Source of the DNA: Antedon bifida
Taxonomy: Eukaryota; Echinodermata; Crinoidea; Comatulida; Antedonidae
Direction: 5' to 3'
NCBI GenBank assembly: GCA_963402885.1
Contig: OY727103.1
Coordinates: 4,812,501 to 4,876,500 of the forward strand
DNA: 64,000 nt
In this document: positions 22,068-33,249 of the stretch, piece after piece
Layout of the letters: every line of letters starts with the position of its first letter
How positions within the stretch are numbered: position 1 is the first letter of the stretch
The notes under the pieces: generated by a model
What the model was told of the DNA's origin: nothing
The model's database searches: none
The model's input: the letters and a program-made list of their open reading frames with translations, nothing else
Translations under genes and position numbers: made by a program

Positions 22068-22940
22068 TTAGCCTTTCCTTATCAATGAACAAAAATAGTG
22101 AATAAATTGTTCATTCCTAAAGGAATACACAATAGGATTCATACCAGAGTTTAAATACGTAACTGTCAATAGAACAAGAGTAATTATTTCATCGTATATT
22201 AATTTACCATCGATAATATATAATATAGAGTGAGACAAAAAGTAGACGCAAAATGGAAAAATACATACAAAATATGTACCGATAATGATGAGAGTTGTTT
22301 TCGTAGCTTTGTAGTCTTTCGCGCGTTTCGATCTGATGACAGCATTCTCTATTGCGGCGATTTTTTGTTGTTGTTTTCTAGCTTTAAAATAAATGATAAT
22401 ATTGAATACGCACACTAACAGTAGAATTATTACACGAATCGTATCAAAGATTATGAAAAAACTAGGCAGGTTGATATAAAATGCTATGAATCCTCCTGCA
22501 ATGAACATGAACATTGCTGTTACTATTGTAGCCGCAATTCCAGTGTTGACAACACGAGACGTCATCAGTTGATGATGACGAAACGGATAGACTATTGCTA
22601 CGTATCTTTCAATTGATAATAAACACAGATGTAGCTGCGATATAAACACTGTAAACAACAAAACACAATCCTGAAAAAAATTGAATCGTGATTTTTTCAG
22701 TAAAAGTCCCTGAACTGCCCACACACTTCCAATTACACCAGAGCTGAAGTCAATTATACCTAAACTTAACTGGATTCGCTTTGTCATGTTGGCGTGGTAA
22801 AGTCTTGTCTTGATAATAAAAACAATAACGAACGAATTACTTATAATTATCCAGAGAGATAAAAATATCCATACAGATCCACATACTATGAGGCTAGTAT
22901 ACCGTAATTTGGTTACTTCTTCACCTGTTGTATTATTCAT
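22068..22940 (-). CDS. Class A GPCR 2, intronless, intact
   Basis: 290 residues, seven hydrophobic segments, plasma-membrane receptor by family. The start NNTT gives an N-glycosylation sequon. Key sites are TM1 SNSFVIV, TM2 Asp64, ERY at 111-113, the ICL3 block RKQQQKIAAIENAVIRSKR, TM6 CIFP (Trp of CWxP replaced), and TM7 NPIVY followed by FRNEQF. The second extracellular loop is very short and lacks a cysteine, and there is no cysteine at the usual start of TM3, so the standard TM3-ECL2 disulfide is missing. Ligand and G-protein coupling are unknown. Confidence 0.9.
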   Translation of the reverse strand: MNNTTGEEVTKLRYTSLIVCGSVWIFLSLWIIISNSFVIVFIIKTRLYHANMTKRIQLSLGIIDFSSGVIGSVWAVQGLLLKKSRFNFFQDCVLLFTVFISQLHLCLLSIERYVAIVYPFRHHQLMTSRVVNTGIAATIVTAMFMFIAGGFIAFYINLPSFFIIFDTIRVIILLLVCVFNIIIYFKARKQQQKIAAIENAVIRSKRAKDYKATKTTLIIIGTYFVCIFPFCVYFLSHSILYIIDGKLIYDEIITLVLLTVTYLNSGMNPIVYSFRNEQFIHYFCSLIRKG

Positions 22941-23586
22941 GTTAGTAGAAGATCAATGAATGTATACAATTGTGGTTTCAGCAAAGTGTTATTTTATAAA
23001 TTCAGTAGGCCTATAATCCAAAAGGATGCTCGCGGTGAATAAACGCATTGGAGCGATGAATCAAAGAAAACGATGGTGAAAAATATGTAGCCTTAAAAAA
23101 GTGAAATTTCAGCCTTAATGCAGTATCGTGAACTCGAGGGTCTACGGTAAATGTCAATCTTCTACTTGCTGAGAAAATATTACAATAATATGCAAACATA
23201 AGTGCACTACTAACATTTATTCAACAATAAAGGCCTGGTGATTTATTAAACATTTTAACGTGTACAACAGTAACCCTAGACTGTCATTTCTCAATCAGTT
23301 TAGTTGTTATTAAGAAGATATATTTCATCGTTCGATATTATATTAAAAAATAGATTAATTAGTTGTTTGACAGTGAAATCAAATTGTCAATTATGCTTTC
23401 GTAGAGTATGTAGGTCTACAAAATAAAATGTTATGACAATCGATTGAGTCCTCCTGTTTTCTTGTTCGAGCGATTCAAAAGTCATCTTCTTCTGTCAATT
23501 TCTAAATGCCCCTTTTCTTCGACGAATTTACATTCAATATTGAAGGAGCTGCTCAATTATTAATTTTTTTCCATTGTATTTAAGAA
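22941..23586. other. GPCR spacer 2-3, no gene seen
   Basis: AT-rich spacer with TAGGCCTA at 23006-23013. The segment ending CTACAAAATAAAATGTTATGACAATCGA (about 23405-23440) recurs at 25376-25405 in the spacer between copies 3 and 4, which points to duplication of gene plus spacer. Confidence 0.5.
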
Positions 23587-24456
23587 TCAGATTTTCCTCA
23601 TAAGAGAACGAAAATAATTAATAAATTGCTCATTCCTAAAGGAATACACGATGGGATTCATTCCCGAGTTTAAGTAGGAAAGTGTAAATAATATAATTAT
23701 TATTACGTCATCGTACATCTTTTTTCCATGATTGACTTCCAGTATAGAATAATAAAGTAAATATACTAATTGTGGAAAAATACATATAAAATACGTGCCC
23801 ACAATGATCAGTGTGGTTTTCGTTGCCTTGTAGTCTTTTGTCCGTTTTGATCTGGTTACCAAATTCTCCATTGCGGCAATTTTTAGCTGCTGCTCTCTTG
23901 CTTTGAAATATATAATGACATTGAATACGAATATCAATACAAGAATTATTAGACGTATTGTATCAAAGACTACTAAAAACACCGGCGTGCTAATGTAAAT
24001 TGAAACGAATCCACCAGCTAGGAGTATGAGAAATCCTGTTACTATTGTGACAGCAATACCAGTATTTACGACGCGTGACGACATCAGTTGATGGTGACGA
24101 AATGGATACACTATTGCTACGTATCGTTCGATTGATAATAAACACAACTGTAATTGTGATATGAACACAAGGCATAAGAATATACAGAGCAGTAGAAATT
24201 CGAATGTTGATCTTTTAAAGGAAAGTACTTGAACTGCATATATAATACCAATCATTCCAGAAGTGAAATCAATTATGCTTAAACTTAATTGGATACGTTT
24301 AGTTATGTTATCGTGGTATAGTCTTTTCCAGATATTGAAAATAATAACGGATACATTACTTATAATTATCCAAATAGATACAAAAAACCAAAAAAATCCA
24401 GCTATTATATTAAAATATTCTATTTTGGTTTCTTCTTCGCCTGTTGTGTTATCCAT
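23587..24456 (-). CDS. Class A GPCR 3, intronless, intact
   Basis: 289 residues beginning MDNTTGEEE (glycosylation sequon at Asn3). It has the full set of array motifs: ERYVAIVYPF after TM3, KAREQQLKIAAMENLV in ICL3, YFICIFP in TM6, and NPIVYSFRNEQF at the end of TM7. It is closest to copies 1, 2 and 4 in its N-terminus and ICL3. I chose the start because it aligns with copies 2 and 4. Confidence 0.9.
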   Translation of the reverse strand: MDNTTGEEETKIEYFNIIAGFFWFFVSIWIIISNVSVIIFNIWKRLYHDNITKRIQLSLSIIDFTSGMIGIIYAVQVLSFKRSTFEFLLLCIFLCLVFISQLQLCLLSIERYVAIVYPFRHHQLMSSRVVNTGIAVTIVTGFLILLAGGFVSIYISTPVFLVVFDTIRLIILVLIFVFNVIIYFKAREQQLKIAAMENLVTRSKRTKDYKATKTTLIIVGTYFICIFPQLVYLLYYSILEVNHGKKMYDDVIIIILFTLSYLNSGMNPIVYSFRNEQFINYFRSLMRKI

Positions 24457-25868
24457 GTCCTCGTGCGTCAGTAGATGAACTGATTACTTGATGATAACTT
24501 CTTCTTGATTACAAGATCAACGAAATTATTATAGAGTACAGTACGCTGTAAGATTCAGTAGAGATGTATAGATCGTCCAAACGGATGTTTGGCATTGATG
24601 AAACTACAGGACAAAGTTGGAAACCGATGAATGAAAAAGGGGCAATGAATAAGATAATGTTTACACATTAGCGAAAACTGACCGATCTATTATAAGATAA
24701 TAGTAATAATACTAATATTGGTAGTCTTAAATAGCGCCTAATACAATGCTTCTAAACGCAACAATGATCAATAAAATATCGTAAGATAACCGAAAAAATA
24801 AGAAGAAAAGCAGATAAACCAGGAGCTCGAGTGAAACATGCATCTGTATTCTAAAAAAGGCGAGGTCTAACTGTGATTAGATACACTTTATTGAACAATA
24901 TCACATGCCAAAAGCTGAGTGCAGAACTAACGTTCACATATTTGACAAAAGGCTATTAGGTGACTTACTACAAATTTAGATCAATATAACGTGTACATTT
25001 AACTGTTGTTTTTAGGTCTATAGTTGCTTGTTGACAAAGACGCTATCGATCGATAGCATGATAACTAATTATTAGGTCAGTGAAAATGTTATATTATAGT
25101 TAAAAAAATAAGATAGTACGATTGTAATTATGTTTTACAATTTACAAATTACAATTACTAGATGCGCTTAATTTAATAGGTCGAGTGGTTACAGTAGTTA
25201 GGACGTGATGTATAACATTTAGTTGTAAATGCAACGTTGAAAGTACCAGATAATGTGTTCAATTATGTAACGGGAAAAGCAAACCTTCCTTCTACAAAGA
25301 ACAAACAAGATAAATTGTTCACTTATTTGTGAATGAATTAGTTGTTTGACGTCAAATATGATTTCATTGTAGAGTTAGGCCTACAAAATAAAATGTTATG
25401 ACAATCGACTAAGGCCTGTTTTCCCCACTAGGCGACTTTTTTTTCGACCGAATAGGAGGGTTAAATCCCTTCTGCGAAAAGAATTCAAGTTTCTTGAGTT
25501 TTTTATTTCGGCGAAATTATAAGTTTAAATACAATAATTTATACCTTTTGCACATCAAAAAGCAATTGTCTATAATAAAACGCTTTTCATTGGATAGCAA
25601 AAAACCTTCTACGGATGCTGTTTACAGTCGTTGCCTGCAATAAACGATTTCCCTCGCAGAGGGCGAAAGCCGTAAACTTGCCTAGGTCGTCTTAGGCCAA
25701 TGTTTCGTAGCTAAACAACGAACTTTCGGATCTGTCAAGCAATGAAGCGTGACTTGAGGTCAGATTGCTGTTCAGAAGAATATGAAAAGCTTGCGTCCAT
25801 AATATGGCTAATAATACTGTATTATACTTCATATAATGTCACATTCTATATTATATATAATACTTTAT
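24457..25868. other. GPCR spacer 3-4, no gene seen
   Basis: 1.4 kb containing a degenerate SINE-like piece (24705-24790), a TAGGCCTA (25376-25383) and a stretch at 25405-25720 with loosely inverted ends (GGCCTGTTTTCCCCACTAGG; CCTAGGTCGTCTTAGGCC) that may be an old foldback element. No gene. Confidence 0.4.
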
Positions 25869-26741
25869 TCATGCTTTTCTCATCACAGAACGAAAATACT
25901 TAATAAACTGCTCATTCCTAAAGAAATACACGATAAGGTTCATTCCCGAGTTCAAATAGGTAACTGTAAATAGAACCACTAATACGACGCTATCGTACAT
26001 CTTTTTTCCATGAATGACTTCCAAAACAAAGTAATACAGTGAAAATACCAACTGTGGAAAAATACATACAAAATACGTGCCCACAATGATCAGTGTGGTT
26101 TTCGTTGCCTTGTAGTCTTTTGTGCGTTTTGATCTGGTTACAAGATTCTGCATTGCGGCAATTTTTAGCTGCTGCTCTCTTGCTTTGAAATATATAATGA
26201 CATTGAATACGAATATCAATACGAGAATTATTAGACGTATTGTACCGAAGGCGACTAAGAAACCAGACGTTCCAATGTAAGTTGAAATGAATCCACCAAC
26301 TATAAGTATGAGAAAGCCTGTTACTATTGTGACAGGAATACCTGTATTTACGACACGTGACGTCATTATTTGGTGATAACGAAACGGATAGACTATTGCT
26401 ACGTATCTTTCGAAAGCTGATAAACACAGCAGTAGCTGTGATATGAACACCAAATCCAGTAAAATACAAAGCAGTACAAATTCTAATATTGATCTTTCCA
26501 CCAGTGCTTGAACTGCCCATACACTGCCAAAAATTCCAGAGGTAAAGTCAATTATGCTTACACTTAGCTGGATTCGCTTTGTCAAGTTATCCCGGTAAAG
26601 TCTTTTCCAGATATTGAAAATAATAACGAATGCATTACTTATAATTATCCAAAAGGATACAGATAACCATACAAATCCACATACTATATTAGCATAGTCT
26701 ATTTTGTTTTCTTCTCCATGCTTTGTTGTGTTGTTATCCAT
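25869..26741 (-). CDS. Class A GPCR 4, full length, TM7 motif changed to NLxxY
   Basis: 290 residues, all seven membrane segments in frame, ERYVAIVYPF after TM3, TM6 CIFP. The TM7 motif reads NLIVYFF where all other complete copies have NPIVYSF or NPVVYSF, so the conserved proline is replaced by leucine. The N-terminus has the glycosylation sequon NNTT. The gene may be functional with altered activation, or may be starting to decay. Its nearest relative in sequence is copy 3. Confidence 0.85.
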   Translation of the reverse strand: MDNNTTKHGEENKIDYANIVCGFVWLSVSFWIIISNAFVIIFNIWKRLYRDNLTKRIQLSVSIIDFTSGIFGSVWAVQALVERSILEFVLLCILLDLVFISQLLLCLSAFERYVAIVYPFRYHQIMTSRVVNTGIPVTIVTGFLILIVGGFISTYIGTSGFLVAFGTIRLIILVLIFVFNVIIYFKAREQQLKIAAMQNLVTRSKRTKDYKATKTTLIIVGTYFVCIFPQLVFSLYYFVLEVIHGKKMYDSVVLVVLFTVTYLNSGMNLIVYFFRNEQFIKYFRSVMRKA

Positions 26742-27385
26742 GTTCTCGACAGTTTAACTTTTTTTCTTGATGAAAAGGTCAATAGAGGTATAAAACGGTA
26801 TACTGCATTTTGAGATATAATGAACGTTTATAAATAGTTCAAAATTCAAAATACTTTATGAGAGTTTGAGCTGATGAATCAAGTCTATAAATCAGCGAAA
26901 GTTCACCGAGTTCTATTGTAAAAGCAAAAGTCCAGTGAGCTTTAACTTATCAGCGAACATTGAATAATGATTCCAACATTTAAGCGTAGTAAGGTTGTCA
27001 TAAATAAACTTACTTACTCTCATGTTACTTATGATATCTAGAAATCAGTTGTTATTATTGGGCCTGTTTGTTGAAGTTATCGATTTATATCAATCGATAG
27101 CATGAACAAAAATAAAAGAATTATTTGTTCAGTGAAATCAAACTCTTCCAATAAGATCTTGTAATCATTATGAAGAAAATAAAATATGATGACGTAATTA
27201 CAATATGCACGGATGTTACGAGATGCACATTTAAAGGTAATGGTGAAACGTTGCTGTTTCAACACGATCATTACAAAGTACAACTTCTTAGGATATTGAC
27301 AGCATCACAATACGTCATAGATGAAATATTAAAACTATCAGATACTGAAAACTAAATAGCTTTTTCTTCTCTACTGAAAACATCT
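26742..27385. other. GPCR spacer 4-5, no gene seen
   Basis: AT-rich spacer. Two small overlapping open frames on opposite strands (27077-27355) show no family resemblance and look like chance. Confidence 0.5.
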
Positions 27386-28246
27386 TTACCATTTATTCAA
27401 CAAAGAATGAAACGATGTAACAAATTGCTCACTTCTAAATGAATAGACGATAGGATTCAAACCAGAGTTTAAATAGGTAAGTGTAAATAGCACAACTTGT
27501 AGTCTTTTATCCGGATCGTGAACACCACAAACAACATATAATAAAGATTGGTATATATTATACACCAGAAAAGGTGAAATGCATACGAAATAGGTGCCGA
27601 CAATTATAGTGGTTGTTTTCGTAGCTTTGTAGTCTATGGTGCGTTTTGATCTGATCACAGCATTCTCTATTGCGGCGATTTTATGTTGTTGCTTTCTAGC
27701 CTTGAGATATATTAAAACATTTAAAACACATACCAACAACATTATTAGTAGAGGTGCTGTATCTACTATCAGGAAAAATAATGACACCATTAGGCCTAAA
27801 CGGTGACTGCTGAATAATGCGAACATTATGACAAATCCTACACAAATTGTGACGATAATTCCTGTATTTATAATGCGCTCAGTTATCAACTGATGACGAA
27901 ATGGATAAAATATTGCTACGTATTTTTCGATTGCTAACAAGCACAATAGCAACTGTGATGTGAACACCAAACACAGTAACACCACATCTAATACAATGGC
28001 AAGAGTTGATTTTGAAACTACAGCTTTCTGCATTATACACACACTACCAATTAGTCCAATAGTTAAATCAGTTATGCTTATACTGAACAGGATACGTTTT
28101 GTAAAGTTTATTTTGTAAAGCTTTTTCCAGATGATGAAAGTAATAACGAATACATTACTCGCTACTATCCAAAACGATGTTGCTATCCATAGCAGTCCAA
28201 TAATTATATTCCTATAGTCCATTTTATCTTTAGCTGTGGTGTTCAT
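27386..28246 (-). CDS. Class A GPCR 5, full length, ERY changed to EKY
   Basis: 286 residues starting MNTTAKDK (glycosylation sequon). The motif after TM3 reads EKYVAIFYPF, so the nearly invariant arginine of the E/DRY switch is lysine, a conservative change. TM6 has CISP and TM7 NPIVYSFRSEQF. ECL2 is a little more divergent than in copies 2-4 and one residue of the YPFRHHQ block is missing. It is the most diverged member of the first subgroup (copies 1-5). Confidence 0.88.
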   Translation of the reverse strand: MNTTAKDKMDYRNIIIGLLWIATSFWIVASNVFVITFIIWKKLYKINFTKRILFSISITDLTIGLIGSVCIMQKAVVSKSTLAIVLDVVLLCLVFTSQLLLCLLAIEKYVAIFYPFRHQLITERIINTGIIVTICVGFVIMFALFSSHRLGLMVSLFFLIVDTAPLLIMLLVCVLNVLIYLKARKQQHKIAAIENAVIRSKRTIDYKATKTTTIIVGTYFVCISPFLVYNIYQSLLYVVCGVHDPDKRLQVVLFTLTYLNSGLNPIVYSFRSEQFVTSFHSLLNKW

Positions 28247-29768
28247 TGTATCTTCGTGGTAAAATGGACTTGTTTCGACTTATCAAAGAAATAACAGTTG
28301 AGATAATTTATCAACCAAAAATGAAACAAAGGAATGTCTAAAAATTACAACAAAGATAACAATATTGCAATAAAGATAAAAACAATAAATGGCAGAGTGT
28401 TCGCAAAGTATATTTTTAGTACAATTACTTTACAGTAGGGAAAATATGTTACCATTTATAACGTTCCACAGCGTATTATAAGAAGGATAAACGTAACAAT
28501 ATTTAGTACAATGGAACGTCGTTGTTTTTACACCTAGGAAGAACAAAGCAAACTAAAAAAGTAACTTCTCTCACGATTGATGAGATAACCAAGTTTGAGC
28601 TTATCAGGGGAGAATCCAACCAACATGACAGTATTACAGAAACAACTAACGGATATAATTGTCTATATAAACCTTTTTTCACAGTTAAAATAGAACAGTT
28701 TCGTAAGATATAATAAATTATACAATGCATGTTTGTCGCTCAAATAGTCCACAAGAATGCTTTCCACTGGTCAGTCAGCCTACACAATAAATATAATTCG
28801 CAAAATCAAAAAAAGTAATCAACAAAACACTTTTAAAGCTAAATATTTAATTTAGTTTAACTTCAACAACTCTATAATAACACTTGATGTAAAACTTGAG
28901 AATAACGATTAGTGTAAGACAATATCATAATAGCGATTTAATATGTGATAATAAACTAAATTACATTTTACAAAAATACAAGTTTGACAGTCCAATATTG
29001 TAACTGTTTACGATTGACATTGAGCTACCGGAAATTAAACAACAAACCGATCATTATTTTTGTTGTTGTTGAAGGATTATTTCAAGTTTGATCGATTGTA
29101 ATCAAAAAGAGTGTATCTTGTATGTATGTGATTGTTGTAGGCGAATTGTCATTTTATCGATTCTAGTACGAAACTTTTAATTTTTTGAGTTTCGTTGACT
29201 TATAAGATCCGATAATATTTCGTAAATATCTTTAATAACATCGAATCTGTAGGAAATCATCATCAGGCAATTGGTGATTAGTCCTACTGTGATTTTCTTC
29301 AAACTAATTGACATATGGTATAATTTCTAGAGACATTAAGAAAATACTGTAGTATCGGGCCTTCTTCTGGGGTTCGAACAAGGTCTACCGATTGGAAAGC
29401 TGAACAGCTTAGTCAAACAGATCAGCTGAATAGCTTAGTCAAATAGATCAGCCGAACATAGCAGTCGAACAGATCAGCCGAACAGATCAGCCGAACAGAT
29501 CAGCCGAATAGCTTAGTCGAATAGATCAGCCGCACAGACCAGCCGAACAGCTTAGTCGAATAGATCAGCCGAACAGATCAGCCGAACAGATCATCTGAAC
29601 AGCTTAGTCGAACATATTAACCGAACATATTAGCAGAACATATCAGCCGAACATAAGCCGAACATTTTAGTCGAACAGTTCAGCCAAACAGATCAGACGA
29701 ACAGCTTAATCGAACAAATCAGCCGAACTGATCAGCCGAACAGCTAAAGGGCGAATATATCTTGTTAT
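28247..29768. other. GPCR spacer 5-6 with 13-bp minisatellite
   Basis: No gene is seen. The stretch 29170-29345 (ACGAAACTTTTAATTTT, CAGGCAATTGGTGATTAG) recurs in every spacer of the 38-54 kb array. The right part is a minisatellite listed separately. Confidence 0.6.
29397..29744. repeat. Minisatellite, 13-bp unit
   Basis: About 26 tandem copies of GCCGAACAGATCA with the common variants GTCGAATAGATCA and GCCGAACAGCTTA. It ends 25 bp before the stop of GPCR 6, so it may lie in that transcript's 3' UTR. Confidence 0.95.
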
Positions 29769-30623
29769 TTAAAGCTTGTTCAATAGAGAACGAACAAAAT
29801 GAATGAATTGTTCATTCCTAAACGAATACACTATTGGGTTCATACCAGAGTTTAAAAAGGTAATAGCTAATAGTACTACTGCTATTCTGTCATTGTAACC
29901 GTTTTTCCCATTGACGATTCCCAAAACAGAGCAATACAGAAAGTATGCCAAAAATGGGAAAATACATACAAAATATGTACAAATAATGATCAGAGTTGTT
30001 TTTGTAGCTCTATACTCTTTTGTACGGTTTGATCTGATGACAGCATTCTCCATTGCCGCAATTTTCTGTTGCTGCTTTCTAGCCTTGAAATAAATGATAA
30101 CATTAAAGACGCATATTAATATCAGAATTATAAGACGTATTGTATCAACCATTAAAAAGAAACTAGACATGCTGACGGAATATGTACTGAATCCTCCAGC
30201 AATGAACAAGACGATTCCTATAACAATCGTAGCCGCAATTCCAGTGTTGACAACACGTGACGTCATCAGTTGATGGTGACGAAACGGATAAACTATTGCT
30301 ACGTATCTTTCAACTGATAATAAAAACAACAGTAATTGTGATATGAACACCAAATACATTAATATACAATCAATTAGAAAGTCTAATGTTGGTATATTAA
30401 TGAACCATTTCCGTATTAACCACAGATTACCGAATAATCCAGATATTAAATCAACTATACTTAAACTGAACTGGATACGTTTTGCTAAGTTGGTGTGAAG
30501 CTTCTTCCAGAGAGTTACAACAATAACAACTGAATTACTGACAATTATCCACAAGGATATCACTATCCATACACTAGACATTATGATTGTATTTAGTATT
30601 TCGTCATCCTCGGTAGCATTCAT
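29769..30623 (-). CDS. Class A GPCR 6, intronless, intact
   Basis: 284 residues from the Met that aligns with the other copies (MNATEDDEI, sequon NAT). An upstream in-frame Met at 30710 would add 29 residues without a counterpart elsewhere. Motifs: ERYVAIVYPFRHHQ, KARKQQQKIAAMENAV, CIFP in TM6, NPIVYSFRNEQF in TM7, short tail RSLLNKL. From here on the copies share the N-terminal TM1-TM2 block TNLAKRIQFSLSI, which marks a second subgroup distinct from copies 1-5. Confidence 0.9.
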   Translation of the reverse strand: MNATEDDEILNTIIMSSVWIVISLWIIVSNSVVIVVTLWKKLHTNLAKRIQFSLSIVDLISGLFGNLWLIRKWFINIPTLDFLIDCILMYLVFISQLLLFLLSVERYVAIVYPFRHHQLMTSRVVNTGIAATIVIGIVLFIAGGFSTYSVSMSSFFLMVDTIRLIILILICVFNVIIYFKARKQQQKIAAMENAVIRSNRTKEYRATKTTLIIICTYFVCIFPFLAYFLYCSVLGIVNGKNGYNDRIAVVLLAITFLNSGMNPIVYSFRNEQFIHFVRSLLNKL

Positions 30624-30782
30624 TTTGTCAATCAAATAAAGTTTGGAAGCTTTGTTCAATAGCGTAGAAATCAAAGTAAAAATGACAGTTTTACTTGAAA
30701 AAGTCTCCAAGAACCAAACTCGAAATAACAGAAAGCAGACGAGTATTAATGAAGAAATTTATGAATTACTGACGTCAGTTCA

Positions 30783-30795
30783 AGTTCAAAGTTCA
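30783..30795 (+). promoter_or_regulatory. DR1-like half-site pair upstream of GPCR 6
   Basis: AGTTCAAAGTTCA, two nuclear-receptor-like half sites one base apart, 160 nt before the ATG. The same block occurs upstream of copies 16, 17 and 18. Function is inferred from the motif only. Confidence 0.3.
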
Positions 30796-30859
30796 ACATC
30801 AGTCCAGCTTCAATGGTCGTGCAATCGAAATGAAAGTTGTAGAGTTGCTAGAGAGTAGG

Positions 30860-33249
30860 CGCGCCTAGGCCTATTCTTCTGGACGTGACCCACAAATGAA
30901 AGAACTAGAGTGTACAATGTTCTGCTAAGAAACTAAAACCAGAAAGAGATGATGCTTTTACATATTGGTGTGGTTTGTATTGTTAACTTAATTATGAAAA
31001 CAAAATATTTGAAACTTCTGTGATAATGACTAAATTGTATTACAACGTTTCTGGCGTTGAAAGAGATTTTATTTCATGTACAAATTTACCTTTTAAATTT
31101 GGTTCAATAATTGAAACAAATAATGTAAAGTATAATAATGTTAACCGTAATTCTAAATATTATTAGATTTAACGGTATTTAACGGTATCGTTAAAGAGGT
31201 CATCTTGAAGCTATAGAATGAAAAAATAGAATATTCCACTTAGGCCTACTGTATATATATACACAATAGCATGACGATACCAATTTATGCATAACGTAAT
31301 TCATTACTTAATCACGCATAACGGAGTGTAACTAGCGCCATCACAGATATACATGTATTCTTTTCGACTTGTTTTTTTAAATAAAAAGTAAGTGACCAAA
31401 AAGTGTCAGCTAAAAATTGCTCAAACATTCTTCAATGCTTCTTATCTAAAAGTGAACTTCCAGTTTGCAAGAATATTGCGTACCGTAGCTTTTTGCCCAT
31501 AGGAAGATATCAACCAATAAACTTACATTTAAAATAGGATCATAACCATTAGGCCTACAAGTTTGTTTCGTGGCGTATCAGAGCGCATTTTACAATGCAT
31601 TACTCTGACTTACTGGCTGTTCCACCACCGACTTATGCATGCTTAACTTCTCCGCGTAATTGCTTTATGATATTCCTCCCATCCCTTACTATTTTTTTTT
31701 AGTGTTTTAAATCTTTGTACTTTTTAATTTATCTGTGGAATCTGCTGTTACACAATTCTACGCCATTTGAAATTTTCTTTTGTCCATGAGATTAAAAAAA
31801 ATCGTCACCTTAATTAAACAGTTAAACGGTTTCTTGGAGTTTAGTTTCATGTTGTTGTTTATTTCGTCTTCGTCTGTGAAAATGAGAATTTCTGTTACAA
31901 TCGAAATTGTGAAATGGAAGTAACGATTGTTATGACGACTGAATAACGTTACAACAGCATCCAAAGAAAGTTTGTTGATAGAAATTGTCTTTTGGTGAAC
32001 AACCAATGTGCTGGTGGTACAATGAGAACTGGTTACTTTAATCAACAGGAACGTGAACACAAGAAAGACACAGCCATGATCAATCAGAAAGCTTAGATAT
32101 TGTATCACAAAAGATGGCAAAACTAACTGCTGTTAGACGAGGAAGATAGCCTTCCATGTATATCTTCAATTTGATTATTCAATTATTGTATTGTACATGA
32201 AAAATACAATAAGTTAACATGTGTTTCCCCAGTTACGTTATATATTATTAAAGACCCCTACCCTGCAATTTTGGACGTTTTTTGGAAAATAATACATATA
32301 TATCACTTTAAAAACATTAAACCATGTCATTCCTTGTCTTAAATGTACGTTTTATGGTAAATTATGATAAAAAGTGAGAAACAATGCACTACCTAAGTAG
32401 CTCGCGGCGATCGACCTCTCGCGGACGGTCTTAGGCCTAGCCTAGCTAGGCTTAGTTTTGTAGGCCTAACTGGTAAACATCGGTAACGTACGAACATCGT
32501 ACGCTAGCTATATACCTAGCCTGACGTTGTATAGTTGCTGCATTAATTGTCTTTCTATTTTTGCCAGACTCCGTTGATACAAATTGGGGAAAACCCGGTA
32601 TTTTCGCTGAAAAGTTAGGAGTCTTCCATTTGTTTTGGCCTCACGATCGATCGAAAAGTGGGCGAATTACAGGTGAAAAACAAAAATATCAATCCGCGCG
32701 CAATGCATTTTGGGATTTATAGCGGGCCGCTATAATTATTAGAATCGACTTATTTTTCACATTTTTAACCGTTTAAAGACGAAAAAAGTTATCGCAATAG
32801 GACCATATAGTATTATTTTTACATTAAATATAGTTTGTGATCTTAAATTAGATCTAAAAAACGTAGGGAAGGGGGCTTTAAGTTTAATTAACGTTTGTTA
32901 AGGTAATTATCAATTACACCTCAGTCACACATAGTTAAGTAATACTAGGTTGTATAGAGTACATCGTACAATTTGACCAATGATAATCGACAGTTCAAAT
33001 AATCCATCGCTTGTAATTGGTCATATTACTTGCGTAGCGTCGTTGTTTTAGGTCATGTACATTAACTTAGGCTCAGCGGGAATTATGGTATACTTGTTGT
33101 ATAAAGAGACAGAAAGGTGTCTTAGAAAGAAAATCTAACCCACAATTGTTATTAATGTGAACACAGGCTTAAAAAGGCCTAACAAATGTTTGTTGATGTT
33201 TATTTATTCTTATTCAAATAAATTCTGTGCCTTTAATATTGGAAAGTCG
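30860..33249. other. GPCR spacer 6-7, transposon remnants
   Basis: Rich in TAGGCCTA (30866, 31241, 31550, 32432, 32461). It has a TTAA-flanked element at 32252-32877 and a degenerate family 1 element near 32930-33060. The segment 31900-31935 (TGAAATGGAAGTAACGATTG) resembles the 5' leader of the 38-54 kb receptors, perhaps the trace of a lost copy. No gene. Confidence 0.5.
32252..32877. mobile_element. TTAA-flanked element with short inverted ends, 626 bp
   Basis: The left end AAGACCCCTACCCTGCAATTTT and the right end AAACGTAGGGAAGGGGGCTT are inverted with a few mismatches, and TTAA borders both sides (32248-32251 and 32878-32881). No open frame of note. It looks like a non-autonomous DNA transposon. 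Confidence 0.55.

Noticed and set aside
25405..25720. Possible foldback element
   Set aside because: The inverted ends match only loosely by eye and no target duplication is visible.
31758..32120. 120-codon minus-strand frame
   Set aside because: The DNA resembles the receptor 5' leader in another frame; the peptide has no family features or conserved counterpart.
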